A stretch of DNA of 64,000 bases, from positions 1 through 64,000 of the forward strand of contig CAVOWW010000030.1 of assembly GCA_963700255.1 (NCBI GenBank), given 5' to 3'. This DNA is from UBA10649 sp963700255. Its GTDB lineage: Bacteria; Actinomycetota; Actinomycetes; S36-B12. Shown one piece after another: positions 49,955-58,948 of the stretch (its first letter is position 1; each line of letters begins with the position of its first letter). The notes under the pieces are model-generated. The model was not told the DNA's origin. It saw only the letters and a list, made by a program, of their open reading frames with translations, and did not search any database. The position numbers were made by a program, and so were the translations under genes.

Positions 49955-52260
49955 TCACGAAGCCGAGGTGCCTCGCCAGTCACTTCTGCCCGAACCGGTC
50001 TGCCGCGAGATGACCGAGCGACCGTTCCACTGGTGCACCCATGCTTCCACGTGGTCGCCGGGCATCGGGGGCGACTGGTGGTAGCCCTGGAGCAGGTCCA
50101 CCCCCATCGCCACGACCTCGGCGGCCACGGCGGCACTCTCCACACCCTCGGCGACGACGCGCAGGTCGAGCGCGTGAGCCATGTCGATGGTGGAGGCGAC
50201 GATGAGCCGGCTGCGGTCGTCGGTGCAGACCGTGGCGACGAAGGAACGGTCCATCTTCAGCTCCGTGACCGGCAGGTCGCGCAGGTAGGCGAGCGACGAG
50301 AACCCTGTTCCGTAGTCGTCGATCGAGGTCTTGAGCCCGTGGCGACGGACGTCGAGGAGGATCTCCCGGGCACGCTCGGGGTCGGCGAGGAAGGTGTCCT
50401 CGGTGACCTCCACGGTGATGACGTGCGCGGGTATGCCGGCCGACTCGATCGCCTCGTAGAGGATCGGCAGCAGGTTGCCGCTCAGGAGCTCGGACGGTGC
50501 GAGGTTGATGGCGACGTTGAGGTCGAGACCCGCACGCTGCCAGCGAGCGGCGTCGGCCACGGCCCTGCGGGCGACGACCTCGGAGAGCTCCTGCATCAGG
50601 CCCGACCGGCGGGCCACGGACAGGAAGGCCATCGGCGGGATCATGCCGCGCTCGGGGTGCTCCCAGCGCACCAGGGCCTCCATGCCGACGGCCATCTGCG
50701 TGACCGCGTCCACCTTCGGCTGGTACCAGGTCACGACGTGGCCCTTGTGGAGGGCGCGGCGCAGTTCCTCGCCCATGCGCAGGCGCTGACGGGAGAACTC
50801 GTCGCGCTGGGCGTCGTAGAGCTGGGCCCCGGAGCGGGTCACCTTGGCCTCGTACATGGCGACGTCGGCTCGACGAAGCATGTCGGCGGCGCGGGTGTCA
50901 CCGGTCTCACGGATGGTGATGCCGAGGGAGGCGTGCATGGCCAGGTCCATGCCATCGACCTTGGCGGGTGCGAGCAGGGTCTGGCGGATCGTCTTCGCGC
51001 GCTCGAGCAGGTCCAGCTCGTCGTCCTCGCCCACGAGGATCGCGAACTCGTCCCCGCCGATCCTGGCCAGCAGGATGTCGGGGGGAGTGACTCGCGCATG
51101 CGGAGCGCGACGAGCTCGAGCAGGGTGTCGCCCGCACTGTGCCCGAGGGTGTCGTTGACCTCCTTGAACCCGTCGAGGTCGAGAAGCATGAGCCCCATCG
51201 GCCGCTGGGCGGCGATCCCGTCGTCCAACGACTTCAGTACGGCGCGACGGTTGGGCAGGCCGGTCAGGTCGTCGGTCTGGGCGAGCTGGAAGGCCACGCC
51301 AGCCTCGCGCGACTCCCGCAAGGCCACCGCCAGTCGCGCGCCGGTGGCCAGCAGCGTGATGGCGGCGGGGACGCCGATGGCCCAGCCCAGCACGCCCTGC
51401 GGGCGCAGCAGCAGCATGGTGATGGCGACGATGAACGACCCGATGAGGAAGCCTGCGGGCAGTGGCCGGGCCATGCTCACCTGGGGGGCTCGGGGTGAGC
51501 AGGCGCCACCGACGATGAGCATGAAGGCGGCGCCCCACATCACCGCCAGCACGTTCGTGAAGCCGTACACGCCTGAGTCCAGGTTCAGCACCAGGCTCGA
51601 GTCGGCGACGGCGAGCAGCACGAAGCCCGCAATGAGGGACACTGTGCGGCGGTTCCACTGTCGCGCATCGAGGGCCCACTGACCGACGACCACGAGGGCC
51701 ATGGCCAGGTCGAGCAGCGGGTAGATGAGCGCCACCAGCAGGGGGACGCCACCCTCCGGGAAGTTGCTGGCGAAGGGGGTCAGGAGCAGAGCGCCTGCGA
51801 CCGCACCGACACCGCCGACCATGATGACGGCGTCCAGCCAGGCTGTCTCGGCCCGATGGTTGCGCGTCGCGGCGTCGAGCACGAGGAACGCGGCGAAGCC
51901 GACGTACGACGCGAGGAAGAACCCCTCGCCAGGGGCGGGAAACGTGGTGCCGGAGGCGGGCGTGGCGGCGTTGAGGATCGTCGAGCCGATGTACCAGAGG
52001 ATGAGGCCGACCGTCAGCGCGCCGAACGCCAGTCGTCGACTGGGCCAGACCACGGCCGAGAAGCCGATCCGCACCAGCCAGATCAGGACGAGCATGACGA
52101 TCGCTGCGAGGACGACCGGCTGGTCGACGTCAGCGCTGGCGTCCTGGGCGGAGACCATCGCGATGACTCCCGCCACGGCGATGACGACCCACCCGAGGAC
52201 CCCGAGCAGGCGAATGACTCCCTCGCCGTTACGCAGCGAGCCCAGGCGCACACCGATCAT
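49955..52260 (-). pseudogene. Membrane GGDEF/EAL c-di-GMP enzyme, one frameshift
   Basis: About 768 aa after repair. Nine or ten N-terminal hydrophobic helices (about 15-305) precede a GGDEF domain (active RIGGDEFAILVGEDD) and an EAL domain (EALVRWEHPERGMIPP, NLAPSEL, EVTEDTF, DDYGTGFSSLAYL, KMDRSFV, EGVES). Both catalytic sets are complete, so the protein could make and break c-di-GMP. The frame breaks inside the GGDEF domain at a G6 run (51080-51085): adding one base restores RESLTPPDILLARIGG-like sequence. As in the dimethylglycine dehydrogenase, the fault is a short homopolymer. GAGGAGGG precedes ATG 52260. Confidence 0.85.
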
Positions 52261-52368
52261 CCGCGGCCCTCCTCGCTGCTCGGCATCCGCGTGTCCGCAA
52301 GGCTACAAGCGGCCGTCCGATTCGCCCGTTAGGCGGCTGCGGTGCGGCGGAGGTCTTTTTCCGGGCCG

Positions 52369-53220
52369 CTAGTCCCGGATCTCGGCCCGCACGGCGTAGA
52401 GCTCGGGGAAGAAGGTCAGCTCGAGGGCCTTGCGCAGGAACGGGACCCCGCTGGACCCGCCGCTCCCGGGCTTCGACCCGATGATCCGCTCGACGGTCTT
52501 CAGGTGCCGGAATCGCCACAGCTGGAAGTTGTCCTCGACGTCCACCAGGGCCTCGCACGCCTCGTACTCCTGCCAGAACCCCAGCGACTGCTCGTAGATC
52601 CGGCTGAAGACCGGCACCAGGGCCGCATGGAGCTGCCAGGCCACTCGGACGTCGCGATCGAGGATCTCCGCCGGGATGCCATGCCCCCTCCGGGCGAGGA
52701 ACGCCAGGAACTCGTCGTAGATGGTGGGCTCCTCGTAGAGGGCCGTCAGCAGTGCGTGGACCCCGGGGTCGTGGTCGAAGACCTGGAGCATGTCGGGGTT
52801 CTTGTTGCCGAGGATGAACTCGATGGCCCGGTACTGCCACGACTGGAACCCCGAGGAGCTCTGCAGGTAGGACCTGAACTGCGCGTACTCGCTCGGGGTC
52901 AGCGTCGTCAGGACGCCCCACTGCTCGATCAGGGTGTGCTGGATGTGCTTGACGCGGGCGAGTCCCTTGAGCGCGGGGTTGAGCTCGTCGGCCCGCAGCT
53001 GGTCGCGCACTGCGCGGAGCTCGTGGAGCATGAGCTTGAGCCACAGCTCCGACGTCTGGTGCTGGATGATGAACAGCAGCTCGTCGTGCCGGGGTGGATC
53101 GCTCAGTGGCTGCTGGGCCGACAGGACGAGGTCGAGCCGCAGGTAGTCGCCGTAGGACATGGCCTGCCGGAAGTCCCGGCGGACGCCAGCCTCGAGCGAC
53201 CGGGTGTTGTCGTCGGTCAC
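52369..53220 (-). CDS. kynA: Tryptophan 2,3-dioxygenase
   Basis: A 283-aa haem dioxygenase that opens the indole ring of tryptophan to N-formylkynurenine, the first step of the kynurenine route. Family motifs: MSYGDYLRLD, HDELLFIIQHQTSELWLKLMLHEL (active-site His), SSSGFQSWQYRAIEFILGNKN, and the proximal haem His in WRFRHLKTVERIIGSKPGSGGSSGVPFLRK. Length and motifs are complete. No kynureninase or formamidase gene is in the window. GGAGGC precedes GTG 53220. Confidence 0.95.
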   Translation of the reverse strand: MTDDNTRSLEAGVRRDFRQAMSYGDYLRLDLVLSAQQPLSDPPRHDELLFIIQHQTSELWLKLMLHELRAVRDQLRADELNPALKGLARVKHIQHTLIEQWGVLTTLTPSEYAQFRSYLQSSSGFQSWQYRAIEFILGNKNPDMLQVFDHDPGVHALLTALYEEPTIYDEFLAFLARRGHGIPAEILDRDVRVAWQLHAALVPVFSRIYEQSLGFWQEYEACEALVDVEDNFQLWRFRHLKTVERIIGSKPGSGGSSGVPFLRKALELTFFPELYAVRAEIRD

Positions 53221-53250
53221 CGTGCCTCCGATCCGTGGGTGGTGTGAACG

Positions 53251-53655
53251 CTACTGGCCGTCATCGGCGGTCGCGGCCCTCTTGATGACGGTGGCTCCGC
53301 TGACGAGCGCCCGCCGCCACGGGGGCACGCCGTTGATCTCGATCTCGAGGCTGAAGCTGAGGAAGGTGCGGATCAGGACGATCAGCCCGAGCACGACGAC
53401 GTTCTCCAGGGTGGGCTCGACAGCGACGGTCCTGATCAGGTCTCCGGCGACGAGGATCTCCAGGCCGAGCAGGATGACGCCGCCGAACGTCTGCCGCAGC
53501 ATCCGGTAGGCCTTGTCGCCGTCGCCCGTGCGCCGGTAGGCGCGAGCGGCCAGTACGAACGCAAGGAGGAACCCCAGCACGATCACAGCGGCGGCGACGA
53601 TCTCGAAGGACCTCGCCACCCAGAGCATGCCGTTCGCGTACGTCGACTCGTCCAT
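53251..53655 (-). CDS. DUF1622 membrane protein
   Basis: A 134-aa protein with three hydrophobic helices (about 10-38, 58-80, 84-105). The segments FEIVAAAVIVLGFLLAFVLAAR, RQTFGGVILLGLEILVAGDLIRTVAVEPTLENV and IRTFLSFSLEIEINGVPPWR are the DUF1622 signature. The function is unknown. It lies between tryptophan dioxygenase and an FMN-binding protein on the same strand with short gaps, and could be one transcription unit with them. Confidence 0.85.
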   Translation of the reverse strand: MDESTYANGMLWVARSFEIVAAAVIVLGFLLAFVLAARAYRRTGDGDKAYRMLRQTFGGVILLGLEILVAGDLIRTVAVEPTLENVVVLGLIVLIRTFLSFSLEIEINGVPPWRRALVSGATVIKRAATADDGQ

Positions 53656-53664
53656 CGCGCTTCC

Positions 53665-54114
53665 TCACATGCGGGGGGAGTAGTCCCAGGACGCCAGCGT
53701 CCGTGGGCTGATCCGTACGGCTACCTCGGTCTCGATCCTCGAGAGCAGCCAGGCGCCGAGCGGGGAGTCGCCCGGCACCTCGTACCTCTCGATCAGCCGG
53801 GTCAGGGTGTCGAACGCTGCCTCGGGGATGAGGGTCGCGTGCCCGGTGCCCCGGACCCCGCGGTAGGGCGGCTCGTCGGCCGACACCTCGAACCCGCAGC
53901 GGTCGTCGGCCCGCAGTCGGCGAGCCAGGACCGAGTCTGCCTGGGTGGCGCACCACAGATCGGGTCCGTCGGGCAGGAACCACAGGGACTGCACCATCGG
54001 GAAGGCGCCCATGGAGGCGAGCCGCACCGGGATCACCGTGCCGGCCAGGAAGCTGCGGACCTCGTCCTCCGACCACGGACCGGACCGGAGCCGGACCGGT
54101 GCGTCCTCACCCAT
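53665..54114 (-). CDS. Pyridoxamine-5'-phosphate-oxidase-fold protein
   Basis: A 149-aa split-barrel FMN/F420-binding-type protein: FLAGTVIPVRLASMGAFPMVQSLWFLPDGPDLWCAT is the start of the PNPOx barrel, and VLARRLRADDRCGFEVSADEPPYRGVRGTGHATLIP continues it. Such proteins reduce or bind FMN, F420 or haem; the cofactor is not clear. GACAAT (54121-54126) stands 6 nt before ATG 54114 on the complement; the longer frame to 54207 would remove this promoter. Confidence 0.82.
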   Translation of the reverse strand: MGEDAPVRLRSGPWSEDEVRSFLAGTVIPVRLASMGAFPMVQSLWFLPDGPDLWCATQADSVLARRLRADDRCGFEVSADEPPYRGVRGTGHATLIPEAAFDTLTRLIERYEVPGDSPLGAWLLSRIETEVAVRISPRTLASWDYSPRM

Positions 54115-54120
54115 GAGCGC

Positions 54121-54126
54121 ATTGTC
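54121..54126 (-). promoter_or_regulatory. -10 element GACAAT for leaderless PNPOx-fold gene
   Basis: On the minus strand GACAAT, 6 nt, ATG 54114. Confidence 0.45.
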
Positions 54127-54239
54127 TGCCCCCCTGGCCACGGACGGGTCGATTTGACGAGATGCAGGCGCGCTGGCATCGTGAAAAGGGCACGGCAGGT
54201 ACCCCACGCCGACGGTCGATGCGCCACGGGAGGTGTCCG

Positions 54240-54539
54240 ATGAGCAGGGAGTCCGTGCTGGCCCAGTGGCGCCGCCTGCCGCACCCCGTCCGGTGGATCG
54301 GCGTCGCCACCGTCGGCACCACCCTGATCGTCGTCGGCGTGATCCTTCTCGTGCTTCCGGGGCCGGGCCTCGTCCTGATCGCGCTCGGCGTGGCCGTCCT
54401 CGCCAGCGAGTTCGCGTGGGCCGAGCGCATCCTCCGCCGGATGAAGCAGGCGGGTTCAGCCGCTGCGGACACCGCGAGGAGTGCGATCGCCAAGCGCCGC
54501 ACGCCCCCGTCCGTCACGTCAGGTGACGGCGGCTCCTGA
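54240..54539 (+). CDS. PGPGW/TIGR02611-family membrane protein
   Basis: A 99-aa protein with two close hydrophobic helices (about 18-60) containing the family core LPGPGLVLIALGVAVLASEFAWAERIL, and a basic tail. It belongs to a family of small actinobacterial transmembrane proteins of unknown function. GGGAGG precedes ATG 54240. Its 3' end overlaps the convergent spermidine-synthase-like gene by 21 bp. Confidence 0.85.
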   Translation: MSRESVLAQWRRLPHPVRWIGVATVGTTLIVVGVILLVLPGPGLVLIALGVAVLASEFAWAERILRRMKQAGSAAADTARSAIAKRRTPPSVTSGDGGS

Positions 54540-56582
54540 CGCCCTCTTCGACAGCTGGCGCTGGCCGATGAGGACGGCGGCCACGTACAGCAGTGCCGCG
54601 ACGATGAGCAGGTACTGGTAGCCGAGAACCAGTGACAGGTACTCGAGGCAGCCGCCGACCATGGCTCCGAACAGGTTGGCCGCGAACGCCGCCGTGGGGT
54701 TGGCGGAGTCCTTGAACCGGGACGTGAAGAGCAGGTTCGCGAAGAAGATGGGTGCGAACGCGAGCACGACGGCGGCCAGTAGCCGCACAGGCACGGGGAG
54801 CCCGAGCAGCGACGAGTTCGGAATCAGGAACGCGATGCCCAGGGACACGAACAGGGCCGTGATGATCAGGGGCCGCGGGATGTCGCGTTTGACCCGCTGG
54901 GTGACCTCGATGGCAAGAAGGACCGCCAGGAGGACGCCCGTGAACACCAGGGCGTTGACGAGCCAGGTCGTGCCGAAGAGGAGCGCGAACGTCGTGATCG
55001 ACCGAGTCTCCAGCAGCAGGAAGGCGGCGCCCATGAAGAACAGGTCGCCGTACCCCCGCATGGTGCGGAACGGTCCGCCGAAGATCCGGATGCCGAGGAG
55101 CGAGACGCCCAGGATGAGCGCGATCACGATCAGGTAGAGGCTGGGGATCGTCCGCTCCTTGAGGTACAGGAACGGCCGGTCGTCGTTCGCCGGCGCCGGT
55201 ATCTCCTGGCCCGCGGCGGCCACGGCGGCCCGGTCCCAGACCGCGCCCTCGGCGCAGACGGCATTGTCGGCGTCCTTGCCGACGGTGATGGCCGCGAGCG
55301 ACTGGTACGCGGTGAACTCGTCGAGGCACGGCTGGTGGCCGAACACCTGGTCGACGGTTCCGGCCAGTCGGTTGATCAGCCACGGCTCGCGGTAGTAGTT
55401 GTACATCGCGAAGACGCCGTCGTCGGTGAGGTGGTTGCGGGCCTCCGCGATCGACTCCTCGGTGAACAGGTACGACTCCAGCCGGAGCTGGCTGGCGCCG
55501 GAGACGAGGGTCAGCGAGTCCGGGAGGGCGAAGAGGATGAGGTCGTACTTCTCGTCGTTGCGCGACAGGAACGCACGCCCGTCATCGATGTAGACGTTCA
55601 CCCGTGGGTCGGCGTACGGGTCGTTCGGGTTGATCTCGCTGCCGATCTGCTGGATCCGCGGGTCGATCTCCACTGCGTCGACCTGCTTCGCGCCCTTGGA
55701 CAGGGCGAGGGCGATGTCGGATCCGGTGCCCGCCCCGACGATCAGGACGCGGTTGAGCGGATTGTCGACTGCTCGCTCGTACGGCCGTCCGTAGACCGGC
55801 TCGATCTTGAGCCTCTCCTCGATGTCGAGGACGTTCTGGTGCGGGATGCCGTTGACCTGGATGCGCGTGAACTCCTGGGGCGTCCCCACGTTGAAGGTCT
55901 CGGTGTTGACCTTGTAGTAGGGGGACCACGAGACGCCTGCCATCAGCGACTCGAAGACGAGGACGCCGACGACGAGGACCATCGCGATCCGGGAGATCCA
56001 TGGCAGCGCGAGGCCGTAGAGGGCCCACAGGATGACCATGGTGACGACCGGCCACACCCACGACGGTGCGCGCAGGAAGGAGATGAAGGTGAAGGCCAGG
56101 GTGCCGAGGATCGAGCCGATGATGTCCCAGCGGTAGGCGTTGAGGGCGGTGAACTCCCGGAAGGCACGGCCGGTGATCTCGCCGAGCATCGTCATCGTGA
56201 CCGCGATGACGATGAAGACGAGGGGGAGGGACACCCACGTCGGCAGCCCCGTGGGGCGCACCTCCGTGAAGAAGATGAGGTCGCTGGACGAGCCCTCGAT
56301 CTTCGCTGGGAACAGCATGATGAAGGCCACCAGCACGAGGAGGCCGACCGGCACGTACCGGCCGATGTCGTTGGGCATGCGCGAGCGCAGGAAGCCCAGG
56401 CCGATGCCGAGGAACGAGGCCAGCAGGATCAGGTTCGAGAAGTAGGACAGATGGACCAGGTTCGCGCCGCTCCAGCGGATCAGGGCCAGCTGGACGAAGA
56501 GCATGAGGGCGCTCGCCGCCATCAGGCGCCAGCGCCCGGTCAGGACGCGGGAACGGGTGGCTCGGTCGTCGGTCGTGGTCAC
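54519..56582 (-). CDS. Membrane-bound spermidine/spermine-synthase-like protein
   Basis: A 687-aa protein. N-terminal helices (about 20-210, seven) and C-terminal helices (about 475-680, seven) flank a cytoplasmic spermidine-synthase-type Rossmann domain (about 250-450): RVLIVGAGTGSDIALALSKGAKQVDAVEIDP and INPNDPYADPRVNVYIDDGRAFLSRNDEKYDLILFALPDS. Polyamine synthases use decarboxylated S-adenosylmethionine; membrane-embedded members have unknown products. The aminopropyl-acceptor residues (paired Asp of soluble SpeE) are in D-DGR and D-S positions, so activity is possible. The SpeD-like gene lies 5 kb away, which may be coincidence. Confidence 0.85.
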   Translation of the reverse strand: MTTTDDRATRSRVLTGRWRLMAASALMLFVQLALIRWSGANLVHLSYFSNLILLASFLGIGLGFLRSRMPNDIGRYVPVGLLVLVAFIMLFPAKIEGSSSDLIFFTEVRPTGLPTWVSLPLVFIVIAVTMTMLGEITGRAFREFTALNAYRWDIIGSILGTLAFTFISFLRAPSWVWPVVTMVILWALYGLALPWISRIAMVLVVGVLVFESLMAGVSWSPYYKVNTETFNVGTPQEFTRIQVNGIPHQNVLDIEERLKIEPVYGRPYERAVDNPLNRVLIVGAGTGSDIALALSKGAKQVDAVEIDPRIQQIGSEINPNDPYADPRVNVYIDDGRAFLSRNDEKYDLILFALPDSLTLVSGASQLRLESYLFTEESIAEARNHLTDDGVFAMYNYYREPWLINRLAGTVDQVFGHQPCLDEFTAYQSLAAITVGKDADNAVCAEGAVWDRAAVAAAGQEIPAPANDDRPFLYLKERTIPSLYLIVIALILGVSLLGIRIFGGPFRTMRGYGDLFFMGAAFLLLETRSITTFALLFGTTWLVNALVFTGVLLAVLLAIEVTQRVKRDIPRPLIITALFVSLGIAFLIPNSSLLGLPVPVRLLAAVVLAFAPIFFANLLFTSRFKDSANPTAAFAANLFGAMVGGCLEYLSLVLGYQYLLIVAALLYVAAVLIGQRQLSKRASGAAVT

Positions 56583-56613
56583 CGCGGAACCCTAGCAAGC
56601 GCATCGGGAAAGG

Positions 56614-56654
56614 CCGTGGGCCGTGATCCTCGGGGAAGGAATCACGGCCCACGG
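56614..56654 (-). terminator. Terminator of the acidic-repeat gene
   Basis: A perfect 14-bp stem (56614-56627 with 56641-56654) and a 13-nt loop, 20 bp after the acidic-repeat stop on the minus strand. Confidence 0.75.
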
Positions 56655-56674
56655 AGGGGTCAGCCCGACTGGCG

Positions 56675-57325
56675 CTACTTGCTGCCCCTGGGGGAGTCGT
56701 CCGAGGAGTTGCGAACCCCGTCGCCGTCCATGTCACGGTCATGCCGGTTCACCCGGTCATCGCCGTCGATGTCGCGGTCGCTCGGGTTGAGCAGGTCGTC
56801 GCCGTCGATGTCGAGCTCGTTGGAGCTGTCGTCGTCGAGGCCGTCGCCGTCGATGTCCATCTCCAGGACGCTGCGGTTGAGGAGCCGGTCGCCGTCGATG
56901 TCGTCGTCGTCGCTGTTCGAGAGGCCGTCATCGTCACGGTCATCGTCGTTCAGGTCCTCGTCGGAGTCGTCGAGGTCGCTGGCGGAGTCCATGCCCGAGT
57001 CGTCGGTGCTGTCGTCGTTCAGGTCCTCGTCGGAGTCGTCGAGGTCGCTGGCGGAGTCCATGCCCGAGTCGTCGGTGCTGTCGTCGTCCATGTCCTCGTC
57101 GGAGTCGTCGGAGTCGTCGGTGCTGTCGTCGTCCAGGTCCTCGTCGGAGTCGTCGAGGTCGCTGGCGGAGTCCATGCCCGAGTCGTCCATCTCAGCCACG
57201 GCGGAGCTGACGGGGTCGTCGTTGCCGGCCGCCACTGCCGACGGGACGCCGACAGCGACCATGGCGGCGATGACGCCGGAGACGGATGCGATGCCGATCG
57301 CGGTGCGAACTGATGTGCGCCTCAT
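56675..57325 (-). CDS. Secreted Asp/Ser-rich protein with thrombospondin-type-3-like calcium repeats
   Basis: A 216-aa exported protein. Signal peptide to about residue 33. Residues 47-130 are a tandem repeat: DDSGMDSASDLDDSDEDL at 47-64, 85-102 and 108-125, with a shorter copy between the first two. Residues 143-205 contain five DxDGDxxx units (143, 157, 172, 185, 198), the calcium-binding pattern of thrombospondin type 3 repeats. Nearly half of the mature protein is Asp or Glu. It would bind Ca2+ at the cell surface; no enzyme domain is present. GAGGAGG precedes ATG 57325, and a short palindrome lies just upstream. Confidence 0.8.
   Translation of the reverse strand: MRRTSVRTAIGIASVSGVIAAMVAVGVPSAVAAGNDDPVSSAVAEMDDSGMDSASDLDDSDEDLDDDSTDDSDDSDEDMDDDSTDDSGMDSASDLDDSDEDLNDDSTDDSGMDSASDLDDSDEDLNDDDRDDDGLSNSDDDDIDGDRLLNRSVLEMDIDGDGLDDDSSNELDIDGDDLLNPSDRDIDGDDRVNRHDRDMDGDGVRNSSDDSPRGSK
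56940..57190. repeat. Coding tandem repeat of about 69-bp units
   Basis: DNA repeat coding the Asp/Ser units of the acidic protein: copies 2 and 3 are 69 bp apart and nearly identical at the base level; copy 1 lies 114 bp from copy 2 with a partial unit between. Near-identity at silent positions indicates recent expansion by slippage or recombination. Confidence 0.8.
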
Positions 57326-57343
57326 GGGGTCCTCCTCGAGTTT

Positions 57344-57360
57344 CTGAGGAGTCTCCTCAG
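57344..57360 (-). promoter_or_regulatory. Palindrome in the 5' leader of the acidic-repeat gene
   Basis: CTGAGGAG, one base, CTCCTCAG: an exact inverted repeat about 12 bp upstream of the ribosome site and just downstream of a TAGCCT -10 candidate (57371-57376 on the complement). It could be an operator or an mRNA hairpin controlling the ribosome site. Confidence 0.4.
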
Positions 57361-57430
57361 GTACCGCTGAGGCTAGGGAGGAGCAGGTGAAGTGCGCACC
57401 CAGTGGCGGTAAAGGCGAGGTAAGGAGTCG

Positions 57431-58873
57431 TCAGCGCACCCGGACGGTCGTGCTGCCCGGGTTGTAGGCGCCCTTCTTCGCGGTTGCCTTGACCCGGCCG
57501 GATGACCCGGGCGCGTTGACAGTCGCCCGTCCGGACGCGTTGGTGGTCGCGGTGCGACTGCCGAAGCGGACGGTCGCACCCGCGACGGGATCGCCGGCAT
57601 CGGTCACCGTGAACCGCACGCCGGATCCGCGGCGTGCGGCTGCCGGGCTCGCCTTGACGGTGAGGGTGCGCGTGACGTTCGTGTGCCACACGTTGATCGC
57701 GTTCTGGGTCGTTGCCGTGTAGACGAGTGCGGCGCCGCCTGCAGCCCCGGCGATCGTTGAGTTCCAGAGGTTCTCGGTGCCGCGGGGCGCCCCCCAGGTG
57801 CCGATCGAGCCGAGCTGCGTCGCGGCGGCGTTGGTGTGCACGGCCTTGACCTTGCCGCCCTGCTCCCAGGTGAGCCACAGCCGGCCGTCCGGCTCTGCGG
57901 ACATCGCCACCGCATCCGCATTCGCGGAGCCCGGCACGTCGAGGGTGGCACCCGTCACGACATTGAGCACGCGGATGAACCTCGACGTCGGGTAGCCCAC
58001 GCTGTATGCCACGTAGACGCCGCCACCGGGCCGGCCCACCATCGCGACCTTCTGACTGGGGTCGGAGGAGTCTGCCTTCCCGTCCCTGATCGTCGTCGAG
58101 TCGGGGGCCTGTCGCCACCCCGCGGATGCCGGGAGGATCTGGCCCACCTGGATACCGTTCTCGGTCGTGGCGCTGCTGTTGCTGTAGAAGGCGGCGTAGA
58201 CCGCGCCCGTCGCCGCATCCCGCGCGGCCGCGGCGTTGTACGCGCAGCAGCCCGACAGCCTGAAGCTCTGGTCCGAGCCGGCCGGCGCGGGGTTGGCCTC
58301 GGATGTGCCGACGTGCCAGCGGATGCCGGTCGTGCTCCCTGCATTGCCCACCCAGACGGGGGTACCGGCGTTGTCGACGGCGTCGGAGCCGTAGGCCGCG
58401 TAGGCACTCTGGGTCTCCGACATGGATCCGTTGGACACCGACCAGGTGAGCCCGTCGCCGGAGGTCGCGAAGTACTGGGCGCCTGACCGGCCGTCGTTGA
58501 GGCCGCTGAAGGACAGGAAGCGCTGGCCGCCGAGCGAGATCAGCGCCGGGTTCTTGGTGACCGCGTCCCAAGCCGGGAAGACCTCGCGGGAGGGGGTGGC
58601 CACGTTCCCGCTCGAGTCGAGGATGGCCGTGAAGTACGCATCGCTGCCCGACGACTGGCGCTGTGGCCAGAGCACCTGAAGCGAGGTCCCGAACCAGGCG
58701 GCGGTCGGCTCGGCGATGTTGCCGACCTCGGGGTACGTCGTGGCGGACGTGGTCTGCGAGACCTGGGTCCAGTCGCCCGGGGCGGCCAGGGCCGCTGGGG
58801 CCGTGCCGACGACGAGAGCCGCGCTGAGAGTGGCACCGGTGGCGATTCGGGCGATGGCTGTCCGAGCGGTCAT
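57431..58873 (-). CDS. Secreted protein with beta-propeller-like region and C-terminal Ig-like domain
   Basis: A 480-aa exported protein. Signal peptide to about residue 31 (PAALAA). Residues about 40-385 contain repeated Trp/Gly-rich blade-like segments (SGDGLTWSVSNG, GIRWHVGTSEANP, PDGRLWLTWEQGGKVKAVHTN) like sialidase or BNR propellers. Asp-box motifs are weak and no catalytic set is visible. Residues about 400-480 form an Ig-like fold (VRFTVTDAGDPVAGATVRFGSRTATTNASGRATVNAP) as in Big_1 or carboxypeptidase-regulatory domains. Probably a surface binding protein. Confidence 0.65.
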   Translation of the reverse strand: MTARTAIARIATGATLSAALVVGTAPAALAAPGDWTQVSQTTSATTYPEVGNIAEPTAAWFGTSLQVLWPQRQSSGSDAYFTAILDSSGNVATPSREVFPAWDAVTKNPALISLGGQRFLSFSGLNDGRSGAQYFATSGDGLTWSVSNGSMSETQSAYAAYGSDAVDNAGTPVWVGNAGSTTGIRWHVGTSEANPAPAGSDQSFRLSGCCAYNAAAARDAATGAVYAAFYSNSSATTENGIQVGQILPASAGWRQAPDSTTIRDGKADSSDPSQKVAMVGRPGGGVYVAYSVGYPTSRFIRVLNVVTGATLDVPGSANADAVAMSAEPDGRLWLTWEQGGKVKAVHTNAAATQLGSIGTWGAPRGTENLWNSTIAGAAGGAALVYTATTQNAINVWHTNVTRTLTVKASPAAARRGSGVRFTVTDAGDPVAGATVRFGSRTATTNASGRATVNAPGSSGRVKATAKKGAYNPGSTTVRVR

Positions 58874-58948
58874 CTCATCCTCCGTCAGTGAGGGGTGGCC
58901 TGCAGTCCGGTCCGACCGTAGCGGAGCAGCACCTGCGATGCCGGGCAG

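Noticed and set aside
56940..57190. Regularly spaced repeats that look like a CRISPR array or satellite
   Set aside because: The repeats are in frame, have no unique spacers and encode Asp/Ser units of a secreted protein.
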